Below the pieces are notes generated by a model, which was not told the origin of the DNA, searched no databases, and was given only the letters and a program-made list of their open reading frames with translations. DNA of 64,000 nucleotides from Amycolatopsis sp. DSM 110486. Lineage in GTDB: Bacteria > Actinomycetota > Actinomycetes > Mycobacteriales > Pseudonocardiaceae. The stretch lies in assembly GCF_019468465.1 (NCBI RefSeq), contig NZ_CP080519.1:6441001-6505000 (forward strand), read 5' to 3'. This document shows, in pieces, positions 27,675-37,257 of this stretch (the stretch's first letter is position 1; every line of letters starts with the position of its first letter). Made by a program: the position numbers and the translations under genes.

Positions 27675-28616
27675 GTGAAGTTCTTCCGCTCGCGGCCGGT
27701 GGACGAGGCGTCCGCGCTGCGTGGATCGGTCGCGTGGTCGCGCGGCCGGGAAGGCGCGCGTGACCTGCTGGAGCGCTTCGGGGTCGCCGTCCGGCTGGGC
27801 GAACTGGGCGAATGGCGCGACGCGGAGCCGGTCTTCCGCGAGCTGGTCCCGCCCATGACCCGCGAGTTCGGCCCGCGCAGCAAGGAGACGCTGGGCCTCT
27901 GGGTGCAGCTCGCGATGTCGTGGTCCGGGCAGGGCCGCCCCGACGAGGCCGTGCCGCTGCTGGCCGAGACCGAGGACGTCTACGAGCAGACCTGGGGCGC
28001 CGAGGCTGCCACGATCTGGTGCCGCCGCATGCTCGTCGAGGCCCTCGGCGTGGCCAACCGCATGGACGAACGCGTCGCCGCGTCGGCGTCGGTGGTTCGC
28101 TACTGCGCCGCCGAACTCGGCGACGCCGACCCGCTCACCCGCGAAGCCCGCTTCGGCGACCTCATCGCCCTGTGCGACGTCGACCGCCAGGACGAGGCGC
28201 TGCGCGAGCTGGCCGAGAAGATCGTGCCGTTCTTGAAGAAGCCCTTCGACCTCGACTGGGCGGAGGCCGCGCGCCTGGAGATCACCGCCGAGCAGGGCGA
28301 CCCTGCCCTTGCGGTACCGCCATTGCGCGAACTCGCCGCCCGGCACCCGCGCCACGGCTTCTTCCGCCAATGCCTCGCCGACGTGCTGGTTCTGACCGAC
28401 GACCACCCCGAAGCGGCCTCCCTGCTGACGTCCCTGGTCGCCGAGTCCTGGAGTGGCTGGCGCCAGACGCTGCGCAACCGGGGGACCCTGGCCCAGATTC
28501 ACCCGGACCCGGAAGTGGCGGCGTTCCACGCCCGCGCGGTCCTCGCGGCGGTGGCGTGGCCGGTGGGCCATCCGGAAGTCGTTGCGGCGCAGGAGGTTCT
28601 GGACCGCCTGGGCTGA
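27675..28616 (+). CDS. TPR-like helical repeat protein, function unknown
   Basis: 313 residues, no recognised catalytic motif. Runs of alpha-helix with tetratricopeptide-like spacing (WVQLAMSWSGQGRPDEAVPL; LCDVDRQDEALRELAEKI; LADVLVLTDDHPEAASLL) suggest a scaffold or protein-interaction role. GTG at 27675 is preferred, with GGGGGTGG just upstream; GTG at 27660 and 27666 are in frame too. Sits 34 bases after the TetR gene and may be co-transcribed with it. Its stop is only two bases from the stop of the convergent gene. Confidence 0.65.
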   Translation: MKFFRSRPVDEASALRGSVAWSRGREGARDLLERFGVAVRLGELGEWRDAEPVFRELVPPMTREFGPRSKETLGLWVQLAMSWSGQGRPDEAVPLLAETEDVYEQTWGAEAATIWCRRMLVEALGVANRMDERVAASASVVRYCAAELGDADPLTREARFGDLIALCDVDRQDEALRELAEKIVPFLKKPFDLDWAEAARLEITAEQGDPALAVPPLRELAARHPRHGFFRQCLADVLVLTDDHPEAASLLTSLVAESWSGWRQTLRNRGTLAQIHPDPEVAAFHARAVLAAVAWPVGHPEVVAAQEVLDRLG

Positions 28617-28618
28617 GG

Positions 28619-29833
28619 TCAGCGGGTCCACACGCGAAGGGCCCCGTCGCGCAGCTCGGCGAACCGGCCGGTGCGGGGATCGGCCGCGGTGGGCCGAAAC
28701 CCGGGGACGAACGCGATCCGGGCGCCGTCAGCGGGGTCCCAGACTTCGAAGCCGCCGGCTGCGGTCACGTAAAGCAGGTTCTCGACCGCCCACATCGGAC
28801 CGTTCGGCCCCGCGAACAGCCCGCGGCTTTCCTGCGTGACCGGGTCGAACAGCTCGACTCCGTCGATCGTCTCGCCCTCGTCCGGGCCGGGTTTCTGCAG
28901 GGCGAGCAGGTCGTCGGAGATCCAGGCCATCGGCGTGTCCCACACGTATCCACGGTCGGTGAGCACGGGCAGGTCGCGGGGTGCCCGTGCATCGCCGCCG
29001 AGCCAGGCCGAAAGGTCGATCACGGCCGGGACGCCGGCCGGGTGCCATACCCAACCGTCGTCCACGAGCCAGCGGCCCGACGGACTCGCGGTGAGACGGC
29101 CGTGGAAGTAGTCCGGGTCTTCGTCGTCCAGCGGCAGCCGGTCTCCGGTGGCGGCGTCGTACAGGTCGAGCCGGTTCCACGCGCTCGCGGCGACGAAATA
29201 CCCCGGGAGAAAGGTGAACGGGAAGGGCACCTGCTCGCTGTTGTAGTCCCCGATGTCGAGCCACCGGATTACCTCGCCGGTGCGCGTCGCGAGAACCACT
29301 CCGTGGCTGCCGTAGTCGGTCACCACCGCGGTGCGTTCGCCGTCGGCCGACGTGGACAGCGCTGGACGCGGTTCGCGCATCCGCAGCGCCTTGTGCTTCT
29401 CGGCGGGCAACTGGATCGGACCGGTCAGTGGTTCGGGATCGCCGTCGTCCGGCAGAGCCACGAGGCCCTCGGCGGTCAGCGCGAGCCAGCCGTCGGGCAG
29501 GGGCGCGAGGCACTCGTCACCCCACAGCACGACCGCGCACGGGCGGGTGCACCAGGTGCCGCCGAGAGGTGAATCGCGATGGATCGGCTGCGGGGTGCCG
29601 ACGAGGCGTTCGACGTGGATGGGCTGGTGCGTGGCCGCGACACAGCGCGGGCAGATGGTTCGGAGCTCGGCGGCAGGCCCGTCGGCGCAGGGCTCACAGA
29701 GCAGGTCGAATTCACTGGCGACTCCAGTGAAGACCAGACAATGGCGCGGGGAATCAGGAAAACCCAGGTGCGGGCACCGGCGGGTGGCCGAAGCCGGACC
29801 CGGGTGCCCGCAGGAAAGCACGTTCACAGCCAT
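28619..29833 (-). CDS. Zinc-ribbon plus beta-propeller-like protein, function unknown
   Basis: 404 residues. The first ~70 residues hold cysteines in pairs that could bind zinc (VLSCGHPGP, RRCPHLG, LLCEPCAD, ICPRCVAA). The remainder has repeated WD/YVTN-like strands (DIGDYNSEQ, LYDAATGDRL, VWHPAGVPAVIDL, FEVWDPADGARIAFV), consistent with a beta-propeller. No enzyme motif. Converges on the TPR-like gene. I do not recognise a named family. Confidence 0.6.
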   Translation of the reverse strand: MAVNVLSCGHPGPASATRRCPHLGFPDSPRHCLVFTGVASEFDLLCEPCADGPAAELRTICPRCVAATHQPIHVERLVGTPQPIHRDSPLGGTWCTRPCAVVLWGDECLAPLPDGWLALTAEGLVALPDDGDPEPLTGPIQLPAEKHKALRMREPRPALSTSADGERTAVVTDYGSHGVVLATRTGEVIRWLDIGDYNSEQVPFPFTFLPGYFVAASAWNRLDLYDAATGDRLPLDDEDPDYFHGRLTASPSGRWLVDDGWVWHPAGVPAVIDLSAWLGGDARAPRDLPVLTDRGYVWDTPMAWISDDLLALQKPGPDEGETIDGVELFDPVTQESRGLFAGPNGPMWAVENLLYVTAAGGFEVWDPADGARIAFVPGFRPTAADPRTGRFAELRDGALRVWTR

Positions 29834-29871
29834 GAGCGTGGTAGCTCACGAGCCACCGGCGCACGTGAATT

Positions 29872-31137
29872 TCAGGCCGCAGCCGTCGTGTGCAACGCCT
29901 TGCTCAGCGCCCCCACCGTCAGCTCCACCTGCCACGGCCGGGCCCCACCGGCCTGCAGCACCGCGGCCACCCCGTCTTCCGACAGGTCGGCCGGCGGGCG
30001 CCAGCAGGTGCGGCGCACGAGGTCGGGCAGCATGAGGTTCTCCACCGGCAGCCGGCGGTCCTCGGCGATGGCGGCAAGGGCCGCGCGCGCTGCGGAGAGG
30101 CGGGCGGCCGCGTCGGGATCCTTGTCGGCCCAGCGGTTGACCGGGGGTGGGCCGTCGGACGGCTGGGTGGGGCTGGGGAGCTCGCTCGCGGGCAGCGTCT
30201 TGGCCGCCTGCAGGTGCCGCAGCCAGCTGGCGGTGTACTTGCGCTGCACGCGGCCGCTGAACACCGGCAGGGCCTGCAGCTCCTCGACGGTCTTCGGGTC
30301 GGAAGTCACGGCGTTGACGATGGCGCTGTCGGGCAGGATGCGGCTGGGCGCGCGGTCGCGTTTGCGGGCCAGCTCGTCGCGGGCCTGCCACAGCTCGCGC
30401 ACGGCGGCGAGGCCGCGCGGGCTGCGGATCTTGTGCACGCCCGACGTGCGGCGCCAGGGTTCGGCGCGCGGGGCGGGCGGCGGCGCGGTGCGCACGGCCT
30501 CGAACTCCTGCCGTGCCCACTCGAGCTTGCCCTGGGACTCCAGCTCGACCTCGAGGCGTTCGCGCAGCTCGTTGAGGAGCTCGACGTCGAGGGCGGCGTA
30601 GTTGAGCCAGTCGACGGGCAGCGGCCGCTTCGACCAGTCGGCGGCGCTGTGGCCCTTCTCGAGCGTGTAGCCGAGCAGCAGTTCGACGAGCGTGCCCAGC
30701 GCCACGCGTTCGTAGCCCGCCAGCCGGCCGGCCAGCTCGGTGTCGAAGAGGCTCTTGGGGTGCAGGTCCAGCTCGGCCAGGCACGGCAGGTCCTGGGACG
30801 CGGCGTGGAGCACCCACTCGGTGTCGTTGAGGACTTCGCGCAGGGGCGCGAGGTCGTCGGCCAGCGCGATCGGGTCGAGCAGCACCGTGCCGGAGCCTTC
30901 GCGGCGCAGCTGCACGAGGTAGGCCTTGGGGAAGTAGCGGTAGCCGGACGCCCGTTCGGTGTCCACGGCCACGGCACCGGTTCCGGCGGTGAGCCGCGCG
31001 CACGCCTCGGCGAGCGCCGCCGGATCGGTCACCACGGGGGGTGTGCCTTCGGCGGGCTCGCGTAGCAGCACGGGCGATCCGGCGTCCTCGGTGGTGGTCT
31101 CTCCGGTCCGGGCGCCGTCCGCCTGTGCACTTCCCAT
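29872..31137 (-). CDS. rnd: Ribonuclease D-family 3'-5' exonuclease with HRDC domain
   Basis: 421 residues. DEDD-type exonuclease motifs are complete: AVAVDTERASGY (motif I Asp/Glu), LHAASQDLPCL (motif II Asp) and DWLNYAALDVELL (motif III Tyr/Asp). One HRDC domain follows at ~215-300 (ELWQARDELARKRDRAPSRI) and a second helical region ends the protein. Processes RNA 3' ends. Start ATG at 31137 has TAGGGT eight bases upstream, so a leaderless transcript is possible. In S. coelicolor the equivalent gene lies beside whiI, as here. Confidence 0.9.
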   Translation of the reverse strand: MGSAQADGARTGETTTEDAGSPVLLREPAEGTPPVVTDPAALAEACARLTAGTGAVAVDTERASGYRYFPKAYLVQLRREGSGTVLLDPIALADDLAPLREVLNDTEWVLHAASQDLPCLAELDLHPKSLFDTELAGRLAGYERVALGTLVELLLGYTLEKGHSAADWSKRPLPVDWLNYAALDVELLNELRERLEVELESQGKLEWARQEFEAVRTAPPPAPRAEPWRRTSGVHKIRSPRGLAAVRELWQARDELARKRDRAPSRILPDSAIVNAVTSDPKTVEELQALPVFSGRVQRKYTASWLRHLQAAKTLPASELPSPTQPSDGPPPVNRWADKDPDAAARLSAARAALAAIAEDRRLPVENLMLPDLVRRTCWRPPADLSEDGVAAVLQAGGARPWQVELTVGALSKALHTTAAA

Positions 31138-31208
31138 AGCTGACGACCCTACGGGACGGGCGTACCGCGCCTGGTCCGCCCGCCCCGCAGGGCCTCTGTC
31201 TGCCTTCG

Positions 31209-31925
31209 TCAGCGGATCACACCGGCGCGCATAGCCAATGCGACCATCTGTGCCCGGTCACCCGTGCCGAGCTTGCGCCCGATGCGGGAGAGGTGCGACT
31301 TCACGGTGAGCGCGGAGAGGGAAAGCTCCTCCCCGATCTCCTTGTTCGACTGCCCGTCGGCGACGAGCTGGAGCACCTCGACCTCACGGGCGGAGAGCTC
31401 ACGCGGGGTGTTGTCGGTACCCGCGACCCGCGTGCCGGTCGCCAAAACCGGGGCCACGCTCGGGTCGGCGTATACGCCGCCTTCCAGGACCCTGCGCACG
31501 CCGTCGGTGACAACCACCGGCGACGCGGACTTCAGCAGGTACGCCTGGGCACCGGCCTGGAACGCCGACCGAACCGCGTACGGGTCGTCGGACGATGCGA
31601 GCACCACCACGCGCGGCCATCCGTGGCTACGGAGTTCCGTAACCAGCTCGATGCCGCTGCCGTCCGGCAGTCCGAGATCGAGGATCGCCAGGTCGCACGG
31701 GCCGGTGGCCTGTGCTCGCGCCCTCGCCTCGGCCACCGTGGCGGCTTCGTGGACCGTGCCCGCACCCATCTGTGCGAGTCGTGCTGCGATTGCCTCCCTC
31801 AACAGCGGGTGGTCATCGACCACCAACACGGAAAAAAGCTCTTCCCGCGGGTGCGGAACCATGCTCGCCGGCAATGCACCGGCTGGCGTGGATCGAACGG
31901 CCTGAGAAATGCCGACGGTAGCCAC
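31209..31925 (-). CDS. LuxR/NarL-family response regulator, WhiI-like
   Basis: 238 residues. Receiver (LVVDDHPLLREAI; phospho-acceptor Asp in AILDLGLPDGSG; YLLKSAS with the conserved Lys) and LuxR helix-turn-helix (LSAREVEVLQLVADGQSNKE, then IGEELSLSALTVKSHLSRIG). Between RNase D and DUF3000, the place of the sporulation regulator whiI in S. coelicolor. No kinase gene adjoins, so it is an orphan. The phosphorylation pocket looks intact, whereas S. coelicolor WhiI has been described as atypical. GTG at 31925 chosen for AGGGAGG upstream; 15-40 residues of N-terminal tail before the receiver are unusual. Confidence 0.82.
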   Translation of the reverse strand: MATVGISQAVRSTPAGALPASMVPHPREELFSVLVVDDHPLLREAIAARLAQMGAGTVHEAATVAEARARAQATGPCDLAILDLGLPDGSGIELVTELRSHGWPRVVVLASSDDPYAVRSAFQAGAQAYLLKSASPVVVTDGVRRVLEGGVYADPSVAPVLATGTRVAGTDNTPRELSAREVEVLQLVADGQSNKEIGEELSLSALTVKSHLSRIGRKLGTGDRAQMVALAMRAGVIR

Positions 31926-32566
31926 GTCACTACCTCCCTGGAGTCGGTCGTGCCCCCCGACCGGCACCGGGACCTTCGGCCGTTCAGCCGCGCCAGCTTT
32001 AGACCGAAAGTGGTGTCGTCGAAGGCACTGTAGCCGCCCCAGGGCCGTTACGGGGGGATCGAATGGGTATCTATCTGAAACGACTCGTCACTCAGGGCGT
32101 TCACCGTCACACGATCGGGCTAGTGCTGAGCCCGTTGCTAACGGAACGGCTTCCGGAGGCGATGCAACAGAGTTACCGAACCCGAAACGCCCGTGCAGGT
32201 GGGCCGTGCACCTGCGGGTGCTTCCGCTCGGACGTCTCGTGAGCAGTCCACCAGACACCGGAAATCGCCCTCCTCCGGGGCAAGATCAACTTTCTTCACG
32301 TTTGCACAGAGGGTCTTCGAGGGGCTCCGGGCGAGGCTGTGTCGGGGGCTCCGGGGGTCTCGGGTGGCTTTGTGGGCGTGACCAGGGCATGACAGCCCGT
32401 GATCATGGGGTCTTCACGAACGTGGGCGTCCGCGCGTGCTAGCGCGTGCGGTCCCAGGTGGACGGATGTGAACGGCTCTCAGAATCGCGTTCGGTCCGCC
32501 GCCGGTGCCGTCGGTTGTCCAGACCACTTCGGGCGCTTCTGAACGTTCTGAGGGCGCGAGAAGGCG
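31926..32566. other. Long intergenic region upstream of the WhiI-like gene
   Basis: About 640 bases without a supported gene. It should contain the promoter and leader of the WhiI-like gene (minus strand), perhaps with developmental control sites. I see one small hairpin (GCAGGTG...CACCTGC near 32195-32215) and nothing else convincing; open frames here lack ribosome sites and family resemblance. Confidence 0.5.
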
Positions 32567-32587
32567 CCGGACGGGCGGCCCGTCCGG
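32567..32587 (-). terminator. Hairpin terminator after the DUF3000 gene
   Basis: Perfect nine-base stem CCGGACGGG / CCCGTCCGG with a three-base loop, 15 bases beyond the stop of the minus-strand gene. No T-tract. Confidence 0.6.
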
Positions 32588-32602
32588 GTGAACTTCGGTG
32601 GA

Positions 32603-33166
32603 TCAGGAGCTCTGGCGCTGTTCGAACAGCGTTACGCCGACCGGCGGCAGCCCCACGACGCTCGCCATCACCTGGCAGAACGCGTAGCCGTGGGCGCGCA
32701 GCGCGGCGTCGGTGGGCGTCCAGGACGCCCGCAGCTCGAGGTCGTCGGTGCGCGAGGGTCCGGAGATTTCGCCGAACCGCGCCGACGAGGTTTCCGTGAC
32801 CGTGCCGCCCAGTGCCGTCCACGAGGCGCCCGAAGATTCCAGCGCATCGGTCAGCCACGACCAGCCGACGGCCGGCAGGAACGGATCGGTCGCCAGCTCG
32901 CGGTCGAGCTCCGCCCGCACGTACATGACCAGCCGCAGGACGCCGTCCCAGCCTTCTTGGCCGTCGGGGTCGTGCAGCAGCACCAGCCGCCCCGACGCCA
33001 GCACGTCCGCCGGCCCCTCCACCTCACAGCTCACGGCGAACGACCACGGCGCCAGCCGCTGCGGCGCCCGCATGGTCTCCAGCCGCACCTCGGGACGCGG
33101 CCGCACGGACTTCAGCGCCGCGACAGCTTCGCGGAAGAGTTCGGGCACTGGCGTCATCGCGGTCAC
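32603..33166 (-). CDS. DUF3000 family protein
   Basis: 187 residues, the actinobacterial DUF3000 family (PELFREAVAALKSVRPRPEV; PWSFAVSCEVEG; GWSWLTDALES; RASWTPTDAALRAHGYAF). Cytoplasmic, no known reaction. Position between the WhiI-like regulator and hemE is conserved with Streptomyces from memory. GTG start; an internal ATG four codons later is possible. Confidence 0.85.
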   Translation of the reverse strand: MTAMTPVPELFREAVAALKSVRPRPEVRLETMRAPQRLAPWSFAVSCEVEGPADVLASGRLVLLHDPDGQEGWDGVLRLVMYVRAELDRELATDPFLPAVGWSWLTDALESSGASWTALGGTVTETSSARFGEISGPSRTDDLELRASWTPTDAALRAHGYAFCQVMASVVGLPPVGVTLFEQRQSS

Positions 33167-33235
33167 GCAACGACTGTAGGGCGGCGACGCCCCGTTGCGG
33201 ACGCAGGCGCGCCGAGGGACGACCCGACCGGCCCA

Positions 33236-33930
33236 GTGGTCCGCCGGGGCGTCGCCAGGGCGGACGAATCGGGTGCGGAGGCTTGATCAGGACGGCTTTC
33301 GCGGCAGTGCTGGTCGGAGCTTCGTCGTGGCGGGAACCGCGTCTGTGTGCTGACCGAACTCCTGCGATCGGATCCGATGCGCCCGGACTGCGTCGTCCGC
33401 CGGCCGCTTGTCCGGCGGGGTGATTCGGGCGCGGCGGCTTGAACCGGCCGGAAGGCTGGTCGAACTTCGCCGGGGCAGGCCGGCGGAGCGCGAGGACCGC
33501 GTGTGTGGGCAGGCGTGGCTTGACCGGAGGTCAGCGGCCGCTTGCGGCCGGAGCGCCGGTTGGGGTTGTGCGGCCGGTCCGGTGGCGTGATCGGTGCCGG
33601 CCGGCCGAACCTTCCGGCCGCTCGGTTGGCCCGACCACCACTCCGGCCGCCGCGGCTTGTATCCGGCCGGAGTGGTGGTCGGGCGGCCGGTCCGACAGCA
33701 CGACCCCGGAGGCCACCGAGTGGCCCGCCGGCGCGTCGCCGGGGCGGACGAATCGGGCGCGGAGGCTTGAGCAGGCCGGCAGTGCTGGTCGCGGCTTCGG
33801 CGGTCGGGCCGAGGGGGTCGGGGAACAATGGGAGCCGACCCGGCGAGGGCGGAACGCAGCTCGGCGACCGGATCCGAAGGGCTGGGCGCGCAGGCCGCCG
33901 AGTGGCCCGCCGGCTGCTCGCCGCCCGCGA
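33236..33930. repeat. Degenerate direct-repeat cluster upstream of hemE
   Basis: The 850 bases between DUF3000 and hemE hold no supported gene. Instead a unit around GGGCGGACGAATCGGG, GCGGAGGCTTGA and GTGCTGGTCG recurs: copy A about 33236-33324, copy B about 33410-33469 (more diverged), copy C about 33720-33800, and a partial copy D about 33892-33925 (GGCCGCCGAGTGGCCCGCCG only). Copies A and B are also followed by related ACCGCGT(C/G)TGTG segments, so the ancestral unit may be near 170 bases. Origin unknown. Confidence 0.65.
33629..33684. repeat. Perfect 21-bp inverted repeat within the hemE upstream repeat cluster
   Basis: Arms at 33629-33649 (starting GCCCGACCACCACTCC) and 33664-33684 (ending GGAGTGGTGGTCGGGC) are exact reverse complements around a 14-base loop. 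Much more stable than the other hairpins here, but without a T-tract and 330 bases from the nearest start codon, so it is not an obvious terminator or operator. Confidence 0.8.
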
Positions 33931-34013
33931 GCAACGGAGGACGAACGCGCCCGAACCCGGCGCTGGGGCCGCCCCGCCCAGGCGGGAGCACCAGGCGTGG
34001 GACGATGGGCTTC

Positions 34014-35102
34014 GTGCCTGAGCTTTCGTCTGTGTCTGAGTCCTTCGCGTCCGAAACCGCCCCGGCTGTCGCCGCGCGGCGTGTGCTGGCGGAGTCGCCG
34101 TTCCTGGCCGCGGCGCGCGGGGAGAAGCCCGTGCGCACGCCCGTGTGGTTCATGCGCCAGGCCGGGCGGTCGCTGCCGGAGTACCGGAAGCTGCGCGAGG
34201 GCGTCGCGATGCTCGACGCGTGCTTCGACCCTGAGATGCTCGCCGAGATCACGCTGCAGCCGGTGCGCCGGCACGGCGTGGACGCGGCGATCCTGTTCAG
34301 CGACATCGTCGTACCGCTGAAGGCCGCGGGCCTGGACATCGACATCGTGCCCGGCACGGGGCCCGTGGTGGCCGAGCCGGTGCGCGACCGCAAAGCCGTG
34401 CGGGGGATTCCGCTGCTGGAGACCGAGCAGGTCGAGCGTGTGGCCGAGGGCGTGGGCCTGCTGGTGGAACGCCTGGGCGACACGCCGTTGATCGGCTTCG
34501 CCGGCGCGCCGTTCACGCTGGCCAGCTACCTGATCGAGGGCGGCCCGAGCCGCAACCACGAGCACACCAAGGCGCTCATGCACGCCGAACCCGAGCTCTG
34601 GCACGAGCTCGCCGGCCGCCTCGCCGACATCGCGCTCACGTTTCTCCGTGCGCAGCTCGACGCGGGCGCCGACGCCATCCAGTTGTTCGACTCGTGGGCC
34701 GGCGCGCTGTCCGAGCGCGACTACCGCGAGTTCGTCCAGCCGCACTCGGCGAAGGTGCTGGCCGGCGTCGCGGGCTACGGCGTGCCGCGGATCCACTTCG
34801 GCGTCGGCACGGGCGAGCTGCTCGTGGCGATGCGCGACGCGGGCGCCGACGTCGTCGGGGTCGACTGGCGCGTGCCGCTCGACGAGGCCGTGCGCCGGCT
34901 CGGCGGCACGGCCGTGGTGCAGGGCAACCTCGACCCGGCGCTGCTCTACGCGGGCTGGCCGGTGATCGAGGCCGAGGTCCGCCGGATCGTCGACGAGGGC
35001 CGCGCGGCCGACGGGCACATCTTCAACCTCGGCCACGGCGTGCTGCCGAGCGTCGAGCCCGAGGTCCTCACCCGCGTCGCAGAGCTGGTGCACTCGCTGT
35101 GA
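34014..35102 (+). CDS. hemE: Uroporphyrinogen III decarboxylase
   Basis: 362 residues. Signature [20 protein letters not shown] near the N-terminus (Arg and Asp clamp), [13 protein letters not shown], and the second signature [17 protein letters not shown]. Removes four carboxyls from uroporphyrinogen III to give coproporphyrinogen III. Start: GTG at 34014 with GACGAT seven bases upstream fits the leaderless pattern seen elsewhere in the window; in-frame ATG at 34005 is the alternative. The stop overlaps hemY by four bases. Confidence 0.95.
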   Translation: MPELSSVSESFASETAPAVAARRVLAESPFLAAARGEKPVRTPVWFMRQAGRSLPEYRKLREGVAMLDACFDPEMLAEITLQPVRRHGVDAAILFSDIVVPLKAAGLDIDIVPGTGPVVAEPVRDRKAVRGIPLLETEQVERVAEGVGLLVERLGDTPLIGFAGAPFTLASYLIEGGPSRNHEHTKALMHAEPELWHELAGRLADIALTFLRAQLDAGADAIQLFDSWAGALSERDYREFVQPHSAKVLAGVAGYGVPRIHFGVGTGELLVAMRDAGADVVGVDWRVPLDEAVRRLGGTAVVQGNLDPALLYAGWPVIEAEVRRIVDEGRAADGHIFNLGHGVLPSVEPEVLTRVAELVHSL

Positions 35103-36508
35103 AGCACGTCGCCGTCGTCGGCGGCGGCATCTCCGGCCTGACCGCGGCCTACCGCCTGCGGACGCTGCTCGGCGACGCCGTCGCGATCACCGTCTTCGAA
35201 GCCGCCCCCGCAGTCGGCGGCAAGCTCCGCACGGCCGAGGTCGGCGGCGTGCCCTACGACGTCGGCGCCGAAGCCTTCCTCGCCCGCCGGCCCGAGGTCA
35301 CGGCGCTGGTCGCCGAGGTCGGGCTGGGCGAGCACCTGGTCCACCCCACGAAGGCGCGCGCCAAGATCCACGCCGGCGGCACCGTCACGGGCCTCCCGCC
35401 CGGCACGGTCATGGGCGTGCCCGCCTCCGCCGACGCCGTGGCCGGCGTGCTCTCGGAAGACGGCCGCCTCGCCGTCGAGAAGGAACGCTCCCTCGGCCCC
35501 GTCGAGCTCACCGCCGCCGACGTGGCCCTCGGCCCGCTGCTGCGCACCCGCTTCGGCGACGAGCTCGTCGACCGGCTCGTCGACCCGCTGCTCGGCGGTG
35601 TCTACGCGGGCGGCGCCGACGGCCTCGGCCTGCGCGCGACCATGCCCGGCCTGGCCAAGGCCGTCGCCGAGGGCGCCGGGTCGCTCACCGACGCCGCGGC
35701 CGCCCTGCTGCCGAAGACCCCCGGCATCGCGCCCGTGTTCGGCACGCTGACCGGCGGCCTGACCACACTCCTGGACCGCCTGCGCGAGCTGTCCCGCGCG
35801 ACCGTGCGCACTTCCGCCACCGTCCGCGCCCTGACCCGCACCGCGAACGGCTGGCGCCTCGACGTGGGCGCCGCCGCCCCGGCCCACGCTCCCGAGGACA
35901 CCCCGGTGGACGTCGACGCCGTCGTGCTCGCCGTGCCCGCCCCCGCCGCGCGCAAGCTGCTCGCCGACCTCGTCCCGGCCGCGTCCCAGGCGTTCGGCGA
36001 GGTCGAGCTGGCGTCGATGGCCGTGGTCGCCCTCGCGCTGCCGCCCGGCACCGACCTGCCCGACGCGTCGGGGATCCTCATCGGCGCAGGCGAGAAGGAC
36101 GCCGAGGGCGTGCCCTACGCGTCGAAGGCCTTCACTTTCTCCGCCAACAAGTGGGCCCACTACGGCGCCGCCGGCCCGGTGCTCGTCCGCGGCTCCGTCG
36201 GCCGTTTCCGCGAGCCGGGCGCGCTGAACGGCGACGACGAAGCCCTGGTGCACGCCGTCCGCGACGACCTCGCCCGCCTCACCGGCGTCACCGCCGCGCC
36301 GCTCGACACGCTGGTCACCCGCTGGGGCGGCGGCCTGCCGCAGTACGGCGCCGGGCACCTCGAGCGCGTGACGCGCATCGAAACCGCCGTCAACGAGCTC
36401 CCGGGCCTGGCCGTCGCGGGCGCGACGCTGCACGGCGTCGGGCTGCCGGCGTGCGTCGCCACCGCCGACGCCGCCGCGAAGCGGATCGCGGCGAGCTTCA
36501 CAGTGTGA
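35099..36508 (+). CDS. hemY: Coproporphyrinogen III / protoporphyrinogen oxidase
   Basis: 469 residues. FAD motif [17 protein letters not shown], then [17 protein letters not shown], and the C-terminal FAD-contacting region [20 protein letters not shown]. Oxidises the porphyrinogen ring by six electrons. Because hemQ follows, the coproporphyrin-dependent route is likely, so the physiological product is coproporphyrin III (CgoX activity). GTG start overlaps the hemE stop (GTGA). Confidence 0.93.
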   Translation: MKHVAVVGGGISGLTAAYRLRTLLGDAVAITVFEAAPAVGGKLRTAEVGGVPYDVGAEAFLARRPEVTALVAEVGLGEHLVHPTKARAKIHAGGTVTGLPPGTVMGVPASADAVAGVLSEDGRLAVEKERSLGPVELTAADVALGPLLRTRFGDELVDRLVDPLLGGVYAGGADGLGLRATMPGLAKAVAEGAGSLTDAAAALLPKTPGIAPVFGTLTGGLTTLLDRLRELSRATVRTSATVRALTRTANGWRLDVGAAAPAHAPEDTPVDVDAVVLAVPAPAARKLLADLVPAASQAFGEVELASMAVVALALPPGTDLPDASGILIGAGEKDAEGVPYASKAFTFSANKWAHYGAAGPVLVRGSVGRFREPGALNGDDEALVHAVRDDLARLTGVTAAPLDTLVTRWGGGLPQYGAGHLERVTRIETAVNELPGLAVAGATLHGVGLPACVATADAAAKRIAASFTV

Positions 36509-36559
36509 CGTGACGGAGGCGCTTGGCGCCCGAATGCCGCGCGGTGCGAGGATGGAGCC

Positions 36560-37252
36560 ATGGCGCGGCTGAACTACAACGAGCTCAACGACAGCATCCG
36601 CTACACCGCCTGGTCGGTCTTCCGGGTCGAGCCCGGCCGCCTCGGCGAGGACCGCGGGACCGCGGGGCAGGAGACGGCGGAGTTCCTCGACGGGCTCGCC
36701 GACAAGGGCGTGGTGGTGCGCGGCGTCTACGACCTGTCCGTGCTCCGGGCCGACGCCGACTACATGGTCTGGTGGCACGCCGAGGAGATCGAGCAGGTCC
36801 AGGCCGCCTACAACGGCTTCCGGCGCACGCCGCTGGGCCGCGCGTCGACCCCGGTGTGGAGCCAGGTCGCGCTGCACCGCCCGGCGGAGTTCAACAAGAG
36901 CCACATCCCGGCGTTCCTCGCCGGCGAGGAAGCGCGCAAGTACATCTGCGTGTACCCGTTCGTCCGCTCCTACGAGTGGTACCTGCTGCCGGACGAGGAG
37001 CGGCGCAAGATGCTCGCCGACCACGGCAAGGAAGCCCGTGACTACCCGGACGTGCGCGCCAACACCGTGGCGTCGTTCGCGCTCGGCGATTACGAGTGGA
37101 TCCTCGCGTTCGAGGCCGACGAGCTGCACCGCATCGTCGACCTGATGCGCCACCTGCGCGCGACGGAGGCCCGTCGCCACGTGCGCGAGGAGATCCCGTT
37201 CTACACCGGCACGCGCGTGGCGCCCGCCGAGCTCGTCGCGGCACTGCCGTAA
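36560..37252 (+). CDS. hemQ: Coproheme decarboxylase, HemQ (chlorite dismutase family)
   Basis: 230 residues. Actinobacterial Hem[21 protein letters not shown], then [17 protein letters not shown] containing the Tyr that drives decarboxylation, and [15 protein letters not shown] with the proximal heme His. Converts coproheme to heme b, the last step of the coproporphyrin-dependent pathway. 52 bases after hemY; ATG with GAGGAT six bases upstream, so possibly its own leaderless transcript. Ferrochelatase (hemH/cpfC) is not in the window. Confidence 0.94.
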   Translation: MARLNYNELNDSIRYTAWSVFRVEPGRLGEDRGTAGQETAEFLDGLADKGVVVRGVYDLSVLRADADYMVWWHAEEIEQVQAAYNGFRRTPLGRASTPVWSQVALHRPAEFNKSHIPAFLAGEEARKYICVYPFVRSYEWYLLPDEERRKMLADHGKEARDYPDVRANTVASFALGDYEWILAFEADELHRIVDLMRHLRATEARRHVREEIPFYTGTRVAPAELVAALP

Positions 37253-37257
37253 CCGCC

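Noticed and set aside
31138..31210. GCTGACGA...TCGTCAGC inverted repeat around the WhiI-like stop
   Set aside because: Arms are only eight bases and 55 bases apart; too weak to call a terminator or operator.
33163..33828. 221-residue minus-strand open frame in the hemE upstream region
   Set aside because: Pro/Arg/Ser-rich translation with no ribosome site, crossing the repeat copies; typical of chance frames in GC-rich DNA.
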